NCBI GenBank assembly: GCA_023374045.1
Contig: CM041779.1
Span: 271,594,062 to 271,658,061 of the forward strand
DNA from: Limonium bicolor
Taxonomy: Eukaryota; Streptophyta; Magnoliopsida; Caryophyllales; Plumbaginaceae
Direction of reading: 5' to 3'
Length of the DNA stretch: 64,000 nucleotides
In this document: piece after piece, positions 23,001 to 34,117 of the stretch
Numbering within the stretch: the first letter of the stretch is position 1
Layout of the letters: every line of letters starts with the position of its first letter
Made by a program: the position numbers and the translations under genes
Notes under the pieces: model-generated
What the model was told of the DNA's origin: nothing
What the model saw: the letters and a program-made list of their open reading frames with translations, nothing else
The model's database searches: none

Positions 23001-25460
23001 CAAAATCCACCCAATAAATTCCTAAAAATTCCTAATAGCCCATGGGTGTTTAAAATACCATTTACACCCTTAATTTCGGTAATAACATATTCACCACATA
23101 TGGATAAAAAATATTACCATTAAATACATAACCTATTATAAAACCTTAAATAAGTTATCTTATAACTATTTTGGTCAAAAACCTAGCATATGGTCAATGT
23201 TGACCACCTTAATATTTCCTTGACCACCAATTCCTTATAATTACGGTTTAGTACCCAAACTTCTAAAATTCACCATTTAACCCCAAACTTTATAAAATCT
23301 TATAAACTTTATTTTAACTCCTTTTTAACTCTAATTTTCGGCCTTATTATTCTAAAGCCCCAAATTTAATTTAATTACACCATAACCCATCATTTTTCGG
23401 TAATTATTTTACCACTTAAACTTAATTAAAAGCTTGTAAATGCATAAATAAAATGGCCTAAAATACATGGCCTTATTACAAACATTTGCTACAAAATAAA
23501 TTACACATAAATGTCCCAAAATACATATAATTTTCGGCCTCACCATATAATTTTTATTTAATACCAAACTTCCACATAATGTCTTAAATTTGACAATTTG
23601 TTTTAATTAAATCTCTTAAATGACTAGCTTAATTTAATCATTAGTATTTTTTTCCATTTCTAGGGTCAATATAACCCATATTTATCATTTCACTTCGGCC
23701 ATGTTTATATATAAGCTTAGAAATTATAAAAATCATAGATTTAAGGTTTTATACCTTGATTAGCTTGAATAATTCTTGTTTGAATTCGGCCAGCCTTAGA
23801 TAAAATTTCCAAAGCTTCTCTTGCATGTTTCAAACAGCAAACAAGGCCTAGTTAGTCTCCAGAAAGATCTAACCATAAGAAGTAATTTAATGTAAGATTT
23901 AAGGCAAAAATCACCTTAAAAATGCAAGGAGAGTTCAAGATGGTTTCGACCTGAATCAAACACACCACAAGGTGTTAGATCTACCATATTGACATAGGAA
24001 ATAGCTAGATCTCAACAAGCTACCTTGTTATTAGGTTTTACCTTGGAAAAATGCCTTAAAAGAGGGTATTTCCTTTGGATCTCGGCCATCCTTGCTCCAA
24101 ATGGCTAACCAACAGATTCCACATGAAAAGGAGAAGAAGATGAGGCTATGACCAAAGTTTCACAGCCGAACTTGAAGGGAATCAAAAGTTATGAGCTTAA
24201 AGCACATTTTTACCTTAAATGGTCAAGACTTGAACTTCCTCCTTATAGATCTGGTTATGTCGAAACCAACACTTCCTCTAACCTCAAATCACTCTACATA
24301 GATGTATAGAAAGTTGGAGTGTAGATCAATCGAAAAAGGAAGGAAAGATGAAGAAAATGGCATTTTTATGCCTTAAGAGCTTACCTAGAGCTTGAGACCT
24401 CATCAATGGTGCTTGGAACTCTTCCTACGGTGAGGGGAGCCTGAGAGAGCTCAAGGAGTGAGCCATCTCGGCTGAAGAGAGAAATGAAGGGGATGACCTA
24501 TTATTGCCTTAAAGCACTTTTTTGAATTTTTTGGTCATTATTGGTTGATGACTCATCAATGCTTGATTGGAGTTGATAATTGAAGGGGAATTCGGTGGAG
24601 ATAAGGCAAGGAGGCAGCCGAGCTTGATTGACAAAGGTAGGCATGATTGGAGCCAATTTTGATGAAAATGAGATAAATAATGTTACTTTAGTATACTTAT
24701 TGTAAGGTGACTAAGCACTCTTGTCTTGTACCAGCTGGAGCACCGAATTGCAAGGGAAAAGAGGAGCATTGAAGGCTCCAAAACCGGCTGGCATCACATG
24801 GGGTAAGGTAAGTGGAACCCACCTTTGTTTTATAAGGTAAAGTTTACTTTTTGTTATTTTATGTAAAAGTAAGAGCTATATTTAATTGTCACATGTCTCT
24901 GTCTCTTGGTCTGTAAGAGACTTAATTATCTGATTTTAGTAGTCCCATTCGTGGTCCAATGGTCAACATTGACCAACTTAGTCAATGTTGACCCAAACGG
25001 GCCCCACATTAGGGTTTATTAATATTTAATATTATTTTGTAAAAATTCGTAAAATTTCTGGAATTAAATTCCTAATATCATATAATATGATATTTTATTC
25101 TATTTAAAGGTAATTATAACCTTTTAGCCCATTTAAAACCAATTTAAAAGGCGATACACAAAAACGTGCTTTAAGGAGTTTTAGTGCACATTTTGTGTCG
25201 CCAGGTGTTCTGAGCCGTGTTCCTTTGACAACGGTTTTTGTGTTCCTTACATGATACTTGATCATGGTTCCAATTTTATATCATTTAGAGGTCATTTGAT
25301 TTTTAAGGTTTCCAGAGCACCTTTTTGCCCTTTTTGACCTGAAGCATGTAAATGCTTTTCTTTGTGTTGGAGTGTTGTCCAACGGTTATAATATGTTTAA
25401 TATTATGTTAATATACTTAGGACAAAATTTTTAGGTCCTAAGAAGTTATTTGGGTATTTA
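20029..25460 (-). mobile_element. Minus-strand long LTR (H), about 5.4 kb
   Basis: The plus strand begins TGTAACACCCCT at 20,029, the reverse of the AGGGGTGTTACA end shared by the other LTRs, with CAGCGGAAATAAA just inside (reverse of TTTATTTCCGCTG). The reversed 3' module lies near 20,380-20,440. The 5' end is approximate; I place it at a GGGTATTTA near 25,452-25,460. No clear target duplication. The interior from 21,850 to 23,700 is extremely AT-rich and has no gene. An imperfect relative of the 24-base hairpin occurs near 25,167. Confidence 0.6.
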
Positions 25461-25532
25461 TTTACCCTTAACAGTCAAAGGGTGCAACATCTTGTTTTGT
25501 GTGACCGCTGTTGTTCTCAGTTGACTTTTACG

Positions 25533-26852
25533 GATTTGTCTCCTGGAGGTTAGCCTTACTCCTCAATCCTCGATAATGGACTCCAAAGACCTTGCACCTT
25601 CCTGCGTGGCGGCTAACTCGGCATCCATGCTTACCTGCTTTCGAGGTGTCAACCAATAATGAGAGCTTGAATCAAGAGAAAGGGGGTTGGATCAAAGTTT
25701 GGGCTAGAGAATGAACACTTGATCCGAAATGCAGATGTCTGGACCCGGATGTATTTTTGGTTAATGACAAGGTGTGTGGGCCTAAGTATTGTTTGAGCTG
25801 GGCCGTTTGAGCTGGAGTAATTTTTTTTAGACCATGAATTGGAACTTGGGCCAAAACCTAATTGATGGTTCTGATTGGGCCTAAAAGGGGACACCTAGAT
25901 CTAGGGTTTTGGGACAGGGCCCGGATAAGAAGTTTACCTAGACCAGAATGAGCCCTTGGGCCGGAATGTGTTTGGGCCTGAAGTAAAGCACATGGGCTGG
26001 AATGGTCCCTAAATCACAAATGGGCCCACACTTTCTTTAGGTCAGAGAAGATGGTTGCTGAGTTGAACAAGATTTATTTTCAGGACTTGTGAGTTATTTC
26101 AAGTTCAAGTGGACTTCTTTTTGTGGGCCCAGAACTAATTGGATAATTCAAATTGGGCCAAAAGAGAAATCGTCTAAGTCTAAGATTTTGGGCCAAAGCC
26201 CAAGTGTCTCACATATCAAGCCAAACAGGGCCTTTGGGCCGCAAACAATGAAGCCACAAATTCAGATTGGGCTGAGTTGATGTAGGGAAGGTTCCTATCA
26301 ATCTCTAGGCTTGATAGTGGGCCGATCACATAAGAAAACAAGGTTTCACACAAGTTTAACATGTCCTCACTATACGAATTGGACCAACGGGTACGAATCA
26401 ATCCGGAGAGGTGCTTGGGGCATGGGCCCAGGTCACCACAAAGGAATAGGGCTTGCACGCTATTCTCTTTGGGCTTCCCCACTTTTTTCACAACACCTGA
26501 AGGTGTGCATCTATGTTCGGGTCTTTGAATGACCAAACATGGGTTGGTAAGGACACTACCAGGAAGACGCTTGGGGCTAAAGCCCATGTATTAAGGGGTT
26601 GTGGTTAGACGACATCCTTCTCTTTCCCCCGCTTATTCACATCACCTAAAGGTGTGAGTCCCTGACAAGGGACCCTAAGGCGGGTCCCAGGGTGAAATCG
26701 GCTTGCGTGGACCCTCGCTCTCATATGATGCAAAGGTGTAGAAAATTAAAGTGCGCACGAAAGTAAACAAACAATGTAATAAAAGCCGTAATAAACATTT
26801 TCGAGTTAAGCCATCTTTCTTAAAATTAAACAAGTTTAAAATTAAGAGTTGG
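25533..26852 (-). other. Reverse copy of the Tat-type leader and gag start
   Basis: Counterpart of 11,689-13,009. It includes the first 33 codons of the Tat gag on the minus strand and the GGCCCA-rich leader, and ends directly at the 5' LTR of the right AlkB element. The bases GTTGG precede that LTR. Confidence 0.75.
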
Positions 26853-29800
26853 TGAAATACCCCATAAATTAATATAAATTAATTTAGGGGATTTCTTTTA
26901 GTAAACCCTAAATAATACTATTAAATTAATTTATTATATGGTATTATGAATTTAATAGTGAGATTTATAAGTCAATAAATCTTGGGAAAATTTCAAGACA
27001 CTCCAATTATATTATAAAGATTTTAGAAATATTTTGAACATTGATTTAAGACTGAAAAGTCAAAATAAAATCATAGAAACCTTAAAGCTTCAAAAGCCTT
27101 GCTAGGATTGACTTTTTGAGAATGGTCAAATCAGGCCATGAAAACTATACCAATAAAAAGGTTATGGAAAACCAAGAAGATTGATAAAAAGAACGTTAAA
27201 AACGGATCATCCTAGCCAAAGTTATGATAAATTGAAGTTTAGAGCCAAAATTTGGAGGTTGCTGACGTGTCCAGGACTAGCTGACTCAGCCACGCACCTC
27301 GGGACACGTGTCGCGCCCAGTCAGCACCAAAGTTACTTAATCGGTTAAGTTTCCTTTAGTTTTGGCATGTCAGGGGTCGATCTTTAGACGCCTATATCTT
27401 TTTTCTCTACTTCACCATTTGGTATGTCGTCTGTTTCATTCGATTCTCCTATCATTCCTATTTCCAACCATTACTCACACACCATCTAAATCTTTCTACA
27501 ATGACCGAAAAATTGATCCAAAGTTGCCTCCCTGCGAAACCGTAACCTAGATTTCCAGAAATCCAGTAATCAGGTAAACTTTCGTCGGACCATAACTTCT
27601 TCGTCTATGGACGAAAATCCATGTTCTATAGCTCGTTGTGTAGATCTCTAATCCCTCTACAACTTTCATGTTAATGACCAAGGCTGATTCACACTGGTTT
27701 GGGAGATAAAGTTGTCTAAAGTTGCCTACTCGATCACGGTGGTATTTCCACCCAGATTATTCCGAAACCGACTAGGTAAACACAGATCTTGTGAGATCTG
27801 TAACTTTCTCCCTAGTTCATCAAATTCAATGATTCTTCCACTAACGTCTAGAGTTACATGTCTAGTTTGGATTGTGATAGGTTTCATGAATCAAATCACT
27901 CTCAGTTGGCACGAGTTGATTCGAGAAGTTGCCTACCCGAACTGCACATAAAATAACAAGTTTCCAGAATTTCCGATTTGATTCTCCCCGTTAATGCAAT
28001 TCCGGTGAGTTTCTGATCAAATTGCTCCGTTGTTGCCAATCGTAACTTCATTATCGGTCAAACCCACATGCCAATTTAGTCTATTACGGATTAAATAGGG
28101 GAATTTGTCGAATTCAAACCGAAACCAAACTATAAACCCTAACTTCGAACCCAGATTCGAAAATCTTCAATTCTGCATGATAATTAGGGAAATCGGTACC
28201 ATTAGAACCGGAATTGAATTTCGAATCGATAGGAACAAGAATCGTCGAATTTCGTTCTGTAGATTGTGAGATATCGAGGGATTAGTACTCGGGTGCGATT
28301 TGGGAGTTCCTGATGAACTCGCGAGTTGTAGGCCGTCCGATTGTGGTTAATAGAAATGGACGGCCGAGATTAGATTGTGGGGGTTTAAGTTATAATAATT
28401 TAATATGTTTTCTAGAATAAAGTCCTAACTTGCTAGATTTATTTAATGACCTTCCCTAATGTATTTTGAGACAAAATTTTAACCATAGATTCCTTATAAA
28501 ATGTAGTTTATTTTGATGTAAATTAATATGGGTTTTGAGTTTTTAAACGTAAACTATAATTTTTGTAAGTTTTGTGAATTGTGGAATTTTTGGATAATTT
28601 AAAAAGATATTTTTATGAAATAAAAATTTAAAATATGTATAAAATGTTATAGCTACTATATACTTAATTTGGGAATTTTTGGACAAGGGGAAATAGGTTT
28701 AAAAATTGTAATGCTAAGGTTTTTATAAGTTATCTTATAATATAAGGTTTTTAATGTAACGAAAATTAAAGTATAGTCTGTTAATAAACTTTTTAGGTTG
28801 GGAAAAATATGAGAAGACTAAGTTAACATCTAATAGCAGAATGTTGATAAATATTTTGGGTATTAACTTTAAGTGAAGTAAAAATTGTTACATATATATA
28901 TATATTCTTATATGAGAGAAATAAAATAGAAACTTATATTAAATCAAGGAATTAAACTAAACTACATTTTATTATTATATAATATGGAGGTTAATATGCT
29001 TAATTAAAACTAGGAAAAATACTTTATTTTATAAACCATATATCAGTTGTGGATATGTCTAAAAGATATTAAATATAATTAAATACAATAAGAATTTCTT
29101 AAAGAATGTTTTGGATAAATCCTAAGAAAATATAAGTGTATATATAAATACATTGGAAGTAAATAAAAGAAGTAACATACCTTATGGGGAACATAATAAG
29201 AGGGAAAAATTAGGATAAACCTAACTCATACGTGACAATTGAAAATATTAAATGTTAATGTGACATCTAGGTGGACTATTAGGGGGAAATACATATCCTA
29301 AACCTTAAATAGGTATTAAAGTAAGTTAGCCAAGCGTAACTAAAGAGTTTAATTAAGCTAAACCTATATTCAGGAGTAGGTAAATGGAATAAGTTAAGAT
29401 ATACATTAAAGATTTAATTACGAGATCTAGCCAGATCCTTAGGAGAGAGTAACTATAAACCAAAACTATAGACTAGTAAGAATGAAAGATGTGTAGCATT
29501 ATAGTGCCTTAACTGATCAATGCTTGGAATACTTTAATTATAGGTGATTAGTGGAGGTAGTTCGCATTTTCAAGTTTGGTTACTGCTTCTACACATACCA
29601 GGTACGATTTCTCGTACTCAGATACTTTTGGTGACGAACTTTATGGAATGTTTTGAGAAACGCTAACTGAGCTTGAATGAGTCTCGAAAGGAAACTGTTG
29701 GGTGACTAACTCAGCTTGATGTGACTAACTGAGCCTTGAAAGTACAACTCACATGATCATTGGTTCCTCTTATCTGGTTACCTCATTAGATATTAGCTGC

Positions 29801-29979
29801 TGAGGGTTTACGCCTCTGCACTCTGTAGGACTGAGTGTTTTGGTATTGCACTTATGCAGTTATTAATCTAGTGGGAATATGGGAATGTCAATCTTGGTAA
29901 ATTCTTCTTTCGACTCTGGATATCGTTTCAACCATGAGCTAAGTTTGTTGTGATGTGCGCACATCTTCACCGGTAAACA

Positions 29980-30090
29980 GCGAGGGGCTGTATATCCCCT
30001 ATCCAATCGGACGTTATAAACAGTGAGGGGCTGTATATCCCCTGTCCTATCGGACGTAGTTAACAGCGAGGGGCTGTATATCCCCTGTCC
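29980..30090 (+). repeat. 43-bp x 3 hairpin repeat in the right 5' LTR
   Basis: GAGGGGCTGTATATCCCCT recurs at about 29,982, 30,025 and 30,068. Each copy is itself a hairpin (AGGGG/CCCCT) and is separated by CGGACGT-type text. Confidence 0.85.
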
Positions 30091-30406
30091 CAAAAGGGAC
30101 GTAATTGGCAGCGGAGCCATCTCTTCCAATTGGTTTCATTCCACTCTTGAGTTGTTGGTTCTTGGATTTCTTCCTTTCTTTCCTAGTCCTTGTGACTACT
30201 GGGTCTTTCTACTCTTAACTGGAATTTAATCTAACTTAAGCATGGGATGTTCACTAACTCATGGTGTGGTTTTAATTGACTAACTTTACCTGTTCTGTTG
30301 TCTATCTCTATTCTTTGCTTGTTACTCTGTTTTGTTTTTAAGAGTTTCTTTCCAAGTCACTATATTGCTTAAAGATTATGTTTTAATTTCTGTTATGAGA
30401 ATTGTA

Positions 30407-30471
30407 CCAGTTCCATTCCAGGGAACTGACTCACCCCTCCGGGGGGTGGGCTGCTGGTTTTATCTTGCAGG
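30407..30471 (+). promoter_or_regulatory. Conserved LTR 3' module in the AlkB-element LTR
   Basis: CCAG...GCTGG-type text flanks an ACCCCTCC/GGGGGGTGGG stem, followed by TTTTATCTTGCAGG. Same layout as in the solo LTRs. Confidence 0.55.
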
Positions 30472-30721
30472 TATGAGTTGTTATACAGGTGGCCACGAAG
30501 AGTATGAGTGATTGGGATGGGAATTAGGATTTGTGGAGTGTTGGCGTATTTTTCTATGTTAGGTTTATGTTATGTTTTCTCGAGTTCAGACCGTAGCATT
30601 TGTATTGTCCTAGGTTAAAATTGGTGAGGTTTGGTGTCGGGTGTTTGGAACCCGATGATCTGTAATCGCCTTAGTATTTTATTTCCGCTGCATTTTCGTT
30701 AAATAGGGGCGTTACAGAAAG

Positions 30722-30733
30722 TGGTATCAGAGC
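30722..30733 (+). other. Primer binding site TGGTATCAGAGC
   Basis: Lies five bases after the LTR end at 30,716 and is complementary to the 3' end of plant initiator Met-tRNA. This supports a genuine LTR-retrotransposon origin for the gag-AlkB unit downstream. Confidence 0.92.
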
Positions 30734-31665
30734 GTAGTTACGCTCTGAGCCCGAGAAAACAAGCCGAGTGAAATACTTAGAATATAGGTGCCCTTAAAAC
30801 TGAGGAAGTGGGGTAGAATTGGGAAGTGAGGATTCCGGAAAGGCACGTTGCCCTTACCCCATACCTTACTTTACTTACGTTATTCATGAACACACTAGCT
30901 ACATACCATCCCTGGGTAGCTATAAAACACTTCGCACGATACTACATAGATATCTAGATTTAACACAACTTCTGAACAACAAACACCGTCCTTAGCAGTT
31001 AAATGTCTCAAAGAGGAGGAAGAGGAGGACGTGGAGGACGAGGAGGACGAGGAGCGGGACCCCCAGGTGGTTACGGACCCGACGCTGTTACCCCTGAGGT
31101 CATAGCTCAGATTGTGACCGCTGCATTAGCTCAGCAGCAGGCTCAGATCCCTCAACCACCGCCGCCACCACCCAACGGTCCACGGGAGTTCAACTGGTTG
31201 AAAGCGGTCAACGATCTTCGTTCCCCAGTCTACGAAGGCCAGCCAGTACCGAAAGCTCTGGAGAAATACATCGCCGAGATTCAAAAGGCTTTTACCTCTC
31301 TACATGTTCCAGCAGATCGCCAAGTGGACATAGCAGCCTACTTTCTCCAAGGGCCCGCTCATCGATGGTGGCAGACAGCCAGAGCCGAGCTGACCGCCCA
31401 GGCGAACTTTGATTTCCAAGCATTTCTGGTGGCCCTGAGAGCTAAGTTCTACCCATCCTACCTACAGAAGAGGATGAGAGGTGAATTTGAGCAATTGAAG
31501 TAAGGGACTTCCTCTGTTGCTGAATACTATGACAAGTTTGTGGAGTTGCTTGCCGTCATTGGGGAGGGGGCTTACGCTCCGAGGTACTTGGTGGACAAAT
31601 TCCATACCGGCTTGGACTTCAGGATCATGAATATGATCGGTTCCACCAGAGGAAAGACTTGACAG

Positions 31666-31733
31666 GTATGAAACATGACTATGGAATTTCTGGCATGCTT
31701 AGATTCCCCACTAACACGTATTGTAACGACAAG
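31666..31733 (+). other. Candidate mini-intron 1 in gag
   Basis: Donor AG|GTATGA, a CACTAAC branch-like motif and a terminal AG. The left arm has acceptor GACAG|GAAC; here it reads GACAAG|AAC, moving the AG by one base. Removing the segment keeps gag-like text on both sides. About 67 bases, near the lower limit for plant introns. Predicted only. Confidence 0.45.
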
Positions 31734-31943
31734 AACTAGCTGATGATGCAAATGACTGTGAAACCACCATCGCATATTAGGATTCTATGCTAGGGAAGAG
31801 GAGGAATGATAATGGAGGAGGAAATGGAAGAGGATCCTCTTAGAATCATGAAAAGAGGGGGAAATTTTTCAAGGGAGGGAACGAGAAAGCCATCGTTCCT
31901 TCTCATGCTGATGCTAAGCCTCTCCGCTACGAGCCACCTAGGG

Positions 31944-32012
31944 GTGAGAAAAGTTAGAATCTACAATGTAGCTATATTTTGCTATCACATTACTAACCTT
32001 GAACTGAAACAG
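31944..32012 (+). other. Candidate mini-intron 2 in gag
   Basis: Donor AGGG|GTGAGA, a perfect TACTAAC branch-point consensus at about 31,991, and acceptor TGAAACAG|GAG (69 bases). Splicing would join the basic Pro-rich linker (...YEPPRG) in frame to the zinc-knuckle exon (NPVRRYFCKW...). Conserved in the left arm. Confidence 0.6.
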
Positions 32013-32512
32013 GAGACAACCCGGTGAGAAGGTATTTCTGCAAGTGGTTCCAGAAGGATCACCCAGGCAAGGACTGTAAAGGGAACCTGGTAGAATGCCA
32101 CTACTACGGTAAGAAGGGGCACATGGGATTCGAATGCTTCTTGAACCCGGACTCCAAGAGTTACAAGCCATACACCGGGTCGGTGGCTAGAGCCCCAGCT
32201 ACCAATGCTGCCGGAGGAGGAGGTAGAGGTGGCACAGGAGGTGCAGGACCATCTACCAACCGCCCTGCCCAGAACTACCCTCAGAGGCCAGACAAAGCAC
32301 CAACTCTCAACCTGGTGGACCGTGTCGAATCAGCGAGTGATGACCCGAGTTCACCTGGTGAGGACTACTTTCCTACTGAAGAAGCTTAGACCTTCGTTTC
32401 ACTTCATTTCTTCAAGTAATTTTCCTCCACATTGTAAAGGGATGAACTATAAATCCCTCTTTCTTTTACATCTTTGTGCTAAAACCAGTTTGAACCTTGA
32501 CTTGTTTACTTA

Positions 32513-33253
32513 ATGGCAATTGTTGTTTTTCATTCAGCTTTCGATATTTGCTTTCCTGTATTGCCTATTTCCACACCCACCATTTCCTTTGAAGCCAAAC
32601 CACACCCACCAGAGAAGTGTGAGATATTGAGACCCGGGATGATCTTATTACGAGAATTTTTTACCCCAGCTGACCAATATGCATTGATCCTCAAGATCAG
32701 AGAATTAGGTGTGAAAGGAGGGAACTTTTACACCCCTACCTTCAAGAACGGTTCAACCATGAAGGTGAAGATCATGTGCCTAGGTAAGAAGTGGGACCAC
32801 ACCACTAGAAGCTATGAAGAGGTGGAGGTGCCACCAATCCCAGGAGAGTTGCAGACCATCATTGGAGCTGCAGTTAAAGCAGCCCAAGAATTGGAGGATG
32901 AACCCGTCCCAGACCTAACCTCAGACGTGTGCATCATCAACTTCTATGGAAAAGAATGTAAGCTAGGAATGCATCAGGATAGGGACGAGTCTCTAGAGTC
33001 CATCACCAGAGGAGTTCCAGTGGTGTCCATATCACTTGGAGACGACACGGAATTCCTATTTGGAGATCAGAAGAGAATGGATTTTGCTACAAAGATCCTC
33101 CTGAAGTCGGGTGATGTGCTGATATTCGGGGGAGCAGCCAGACTTATCTACCATGGGGTGAATAGAATTAAGCCCCACACAGCCCCCACATCCATCATCA
33201 ACCAGACCCACATGAAACCTGGCCGTTTAAATCTAACCTTTAGACAGATCTAG
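32513..33253 (+). CDS. AlkB-like 2-oxoglutarate/Fe(II) dioxygenase carried in an LTR retroelement
   Basis: The protein has 246 residues and spans a complete AlkB domain. Seen directly: RPGMILLREFF (40-50), NxY motif N143-F-Y145, iron ligands H154 and D156 (GMHQDRDE), VVSISLGDDTEF (170-181), SGDVLIFGG (199-207), distal iron ligand H214 (RLIYHGV) and 2OG-binding R238/R244 (RLNLTFR). It looks closest to plant ALKBH1-type proteins (from memory, no search run). The family oxidatively removes N-methyl groups from nucleic acid bases; the substrate here is unknown. The ORF has no introns in the AlkB domain, in contrast to what I expect of host genes, suggesting cDNA capture. It starts 123 bases after the gag zinc-knuckle frame and occupies the place of pol, with no frame overlap. 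The first 25 residues do not look AlkB-like, so translation may start differently or as a spliced fusion. The left-arm twin (1,658-2,395) is frameshifted. Confidence 0.9.
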   Translation: MAIVVFHSAFDICFPVLPISTPTISFEAKPHPPEKCEILRPGMILLREFFTPADQYALILKIRELGVKGGNFYTPTFKNGSTMKVKIMCLGKKWDHTTRSYEEVEVPPIPGELQTIIGAAVKAAQELEDEPVPDLTSDVCIINFYGKECKLGMHQDRDESLESITRGVPVVSISLGDDTEFLFGDQKRMDFATKILLKSGDVLIFGGAARLIYHGVNRIKPHTAPTSIINQTHMKPGRLNLTFRQI

Positions 33254-33371
33254 CCTTGTATTTTTGTAATTTCAGCATTGTAATCATTAAGATGCTCACG
33301 AAGACCTTAATAAGAATGGAAATCTTATGAGTTTTGTTGCGTCGTTGTAGGGGTTGGAAACTCAGAGATCA
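33254..33371 (+). other. 3' segment after the AlkB ORF, cut by the gap
   Basis: Non-coding text ending GTTGCGTCGTTGTAG|GGGTTGG..., an acceptor-like junction, then N. The left arm shows the directly following bases, which occur at 62,379. Confidence 0.6.
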
Positions 33372-33871
33372 NNNNNNNNNNNNNNNNNNNNNNNNNNNNN
33401 NNNNNNNNNNNNNNNNNNNNNNNNNNNNNNNNNNNNNNNNNNNNNNNNNNNNNNNNNNNNNNNNNNNNNNNNNNNNNNNNNNNNNNNNNNNNNNNNNNNN
33501 NNNNNNNNNNNNNNNNNNNNNNNNNNNNNNNNNNNNNNNNNNNNNNNNNNNNNNNNNNNNNNNNNNNNNNNNNNNNNNNNNNNNNNNNNNNNNNNNNNNN
33601 NNNNNNNNNNNNNNNNNNNNNNNNNNNNNNNNNNNNNNNNNNNNNNNNNNNNNNNNNNNNNNNNNNNNNNNNNNNNNNNNNNNNNNNNNNNNNNNNNNNN
33701 NNNNNNNNNNNNNNNNNNNNNNNNNNNNNNNNNNNNNNNNNNNNNNNNNNNNNNNNNNNNNNNNNNNNNNNNNNNNNNNNNNNNNNNNNNNNNNNNNNNN
33801 NNNNNNNNNNNNNNNNNNNNNNNNNNNNNNNNNNNNNNNNNNNNNNNNNNNNNNNNNNNNNNNNNNNNNNN
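33372..33871. other. Assembly gap, 500 N
   Basis: Exactly 500 unknown bases; the length is a scaffolding convention. Open frames of X residues across it are meaningless. Confidence 0.99.
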
Positions 33872-34117
33872 ATGAGTTTGTGTAATAACCGAAAGAGGTT
33901 AAACAAACAAACGTCGCATTGAGACTACTACTAACTTTAACTTTGGGGGGAGTTGAGGAATCCGGAATTGTACCGACACATGTGTATTGGAGGAGGTCGG
34001 TATCCTTATCAGATACCGACTTCCAACTATGACTGGTCTTCAGACTCATCGCCTAGAGTCGACATATAGACTCGGCCTCCTCGGCTACTTGTTCTAGGAG
34101 GGAGGCATTAAATATGG

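Larger units (their letters stand above)
26853..30716 (+). mobile_element. 5' LTR of the right AlkB element, 3.86 kb
   Basis: Starts TGAAATACCCCATAAATT and ends GGGGCGTTACA, followed after five bases by a PBS, so this is a 5' LTR. Features along it: AT-rich middle (28,390-29,350), the 43-bp repeat (29,980-30,090), the conserved 3' module (30,407-30,471), TTCAGACCGTAGC (about 30,583) and ATTTCCGCTGC (about 30,681). No 3' LTR matching it is present in the window. Confidence 0.9.
31003..32389 (+). pseudogene. Ty3/gypsy gag of the AlkB element, right copy
   Basis: The ATG at 31,003 opens a Gly/Arg-rich N-terminus, then a Pro-rich linker and a retrotransposon gag domain (FNWLKAVNDLRSPVYEG; AAYFLQGPAHRWWQTA; FYPSYLQKRMRGEFEQLK). 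TAA at 31,501-31,503 stops it, but the same frame continues with SVAEYYDKFVELL. Further stops in the apparent gag frame are TAG at 31,737, 31,778 and 31,841. All four are one C-to-T change from a Gln codon, and the stops I could compare are shared with the left arm. The C-terminal part (32,024-32,389) has two zinc knuckles in which the second Cys is Phe (knuckle 1, this copy only) or Tyr (knuckle 2, both copies), then a Gly-rich tail. Two short intron-like segments interrupt it. Gag would bind and package element RNA. No pol follows. Confidence 0.88.

Noticed and set aside
31003..33253. Endogenous RNA virus origin of the AlkB ORF
   Set aside because: The ORF lacks any adjoining methyltransferase, helicase or polymerase text, and its immediate context is an LTR, a PBS and gag; a host-type ALKBH1 capture fits better.
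30717..33371. Protease, reverse transcriptase, RNase H or integrase in the AlkB element
   Set aside because: I looked for the usual active-site and zinc-binding motifs in all frames between the PBS and the gap and found none.
33325..34049. Long open frames of 173-226 codons on both strands
   Set aside because: They consist almost entirely of X from the 500-N gap. The same holds for 61,793-62,404.
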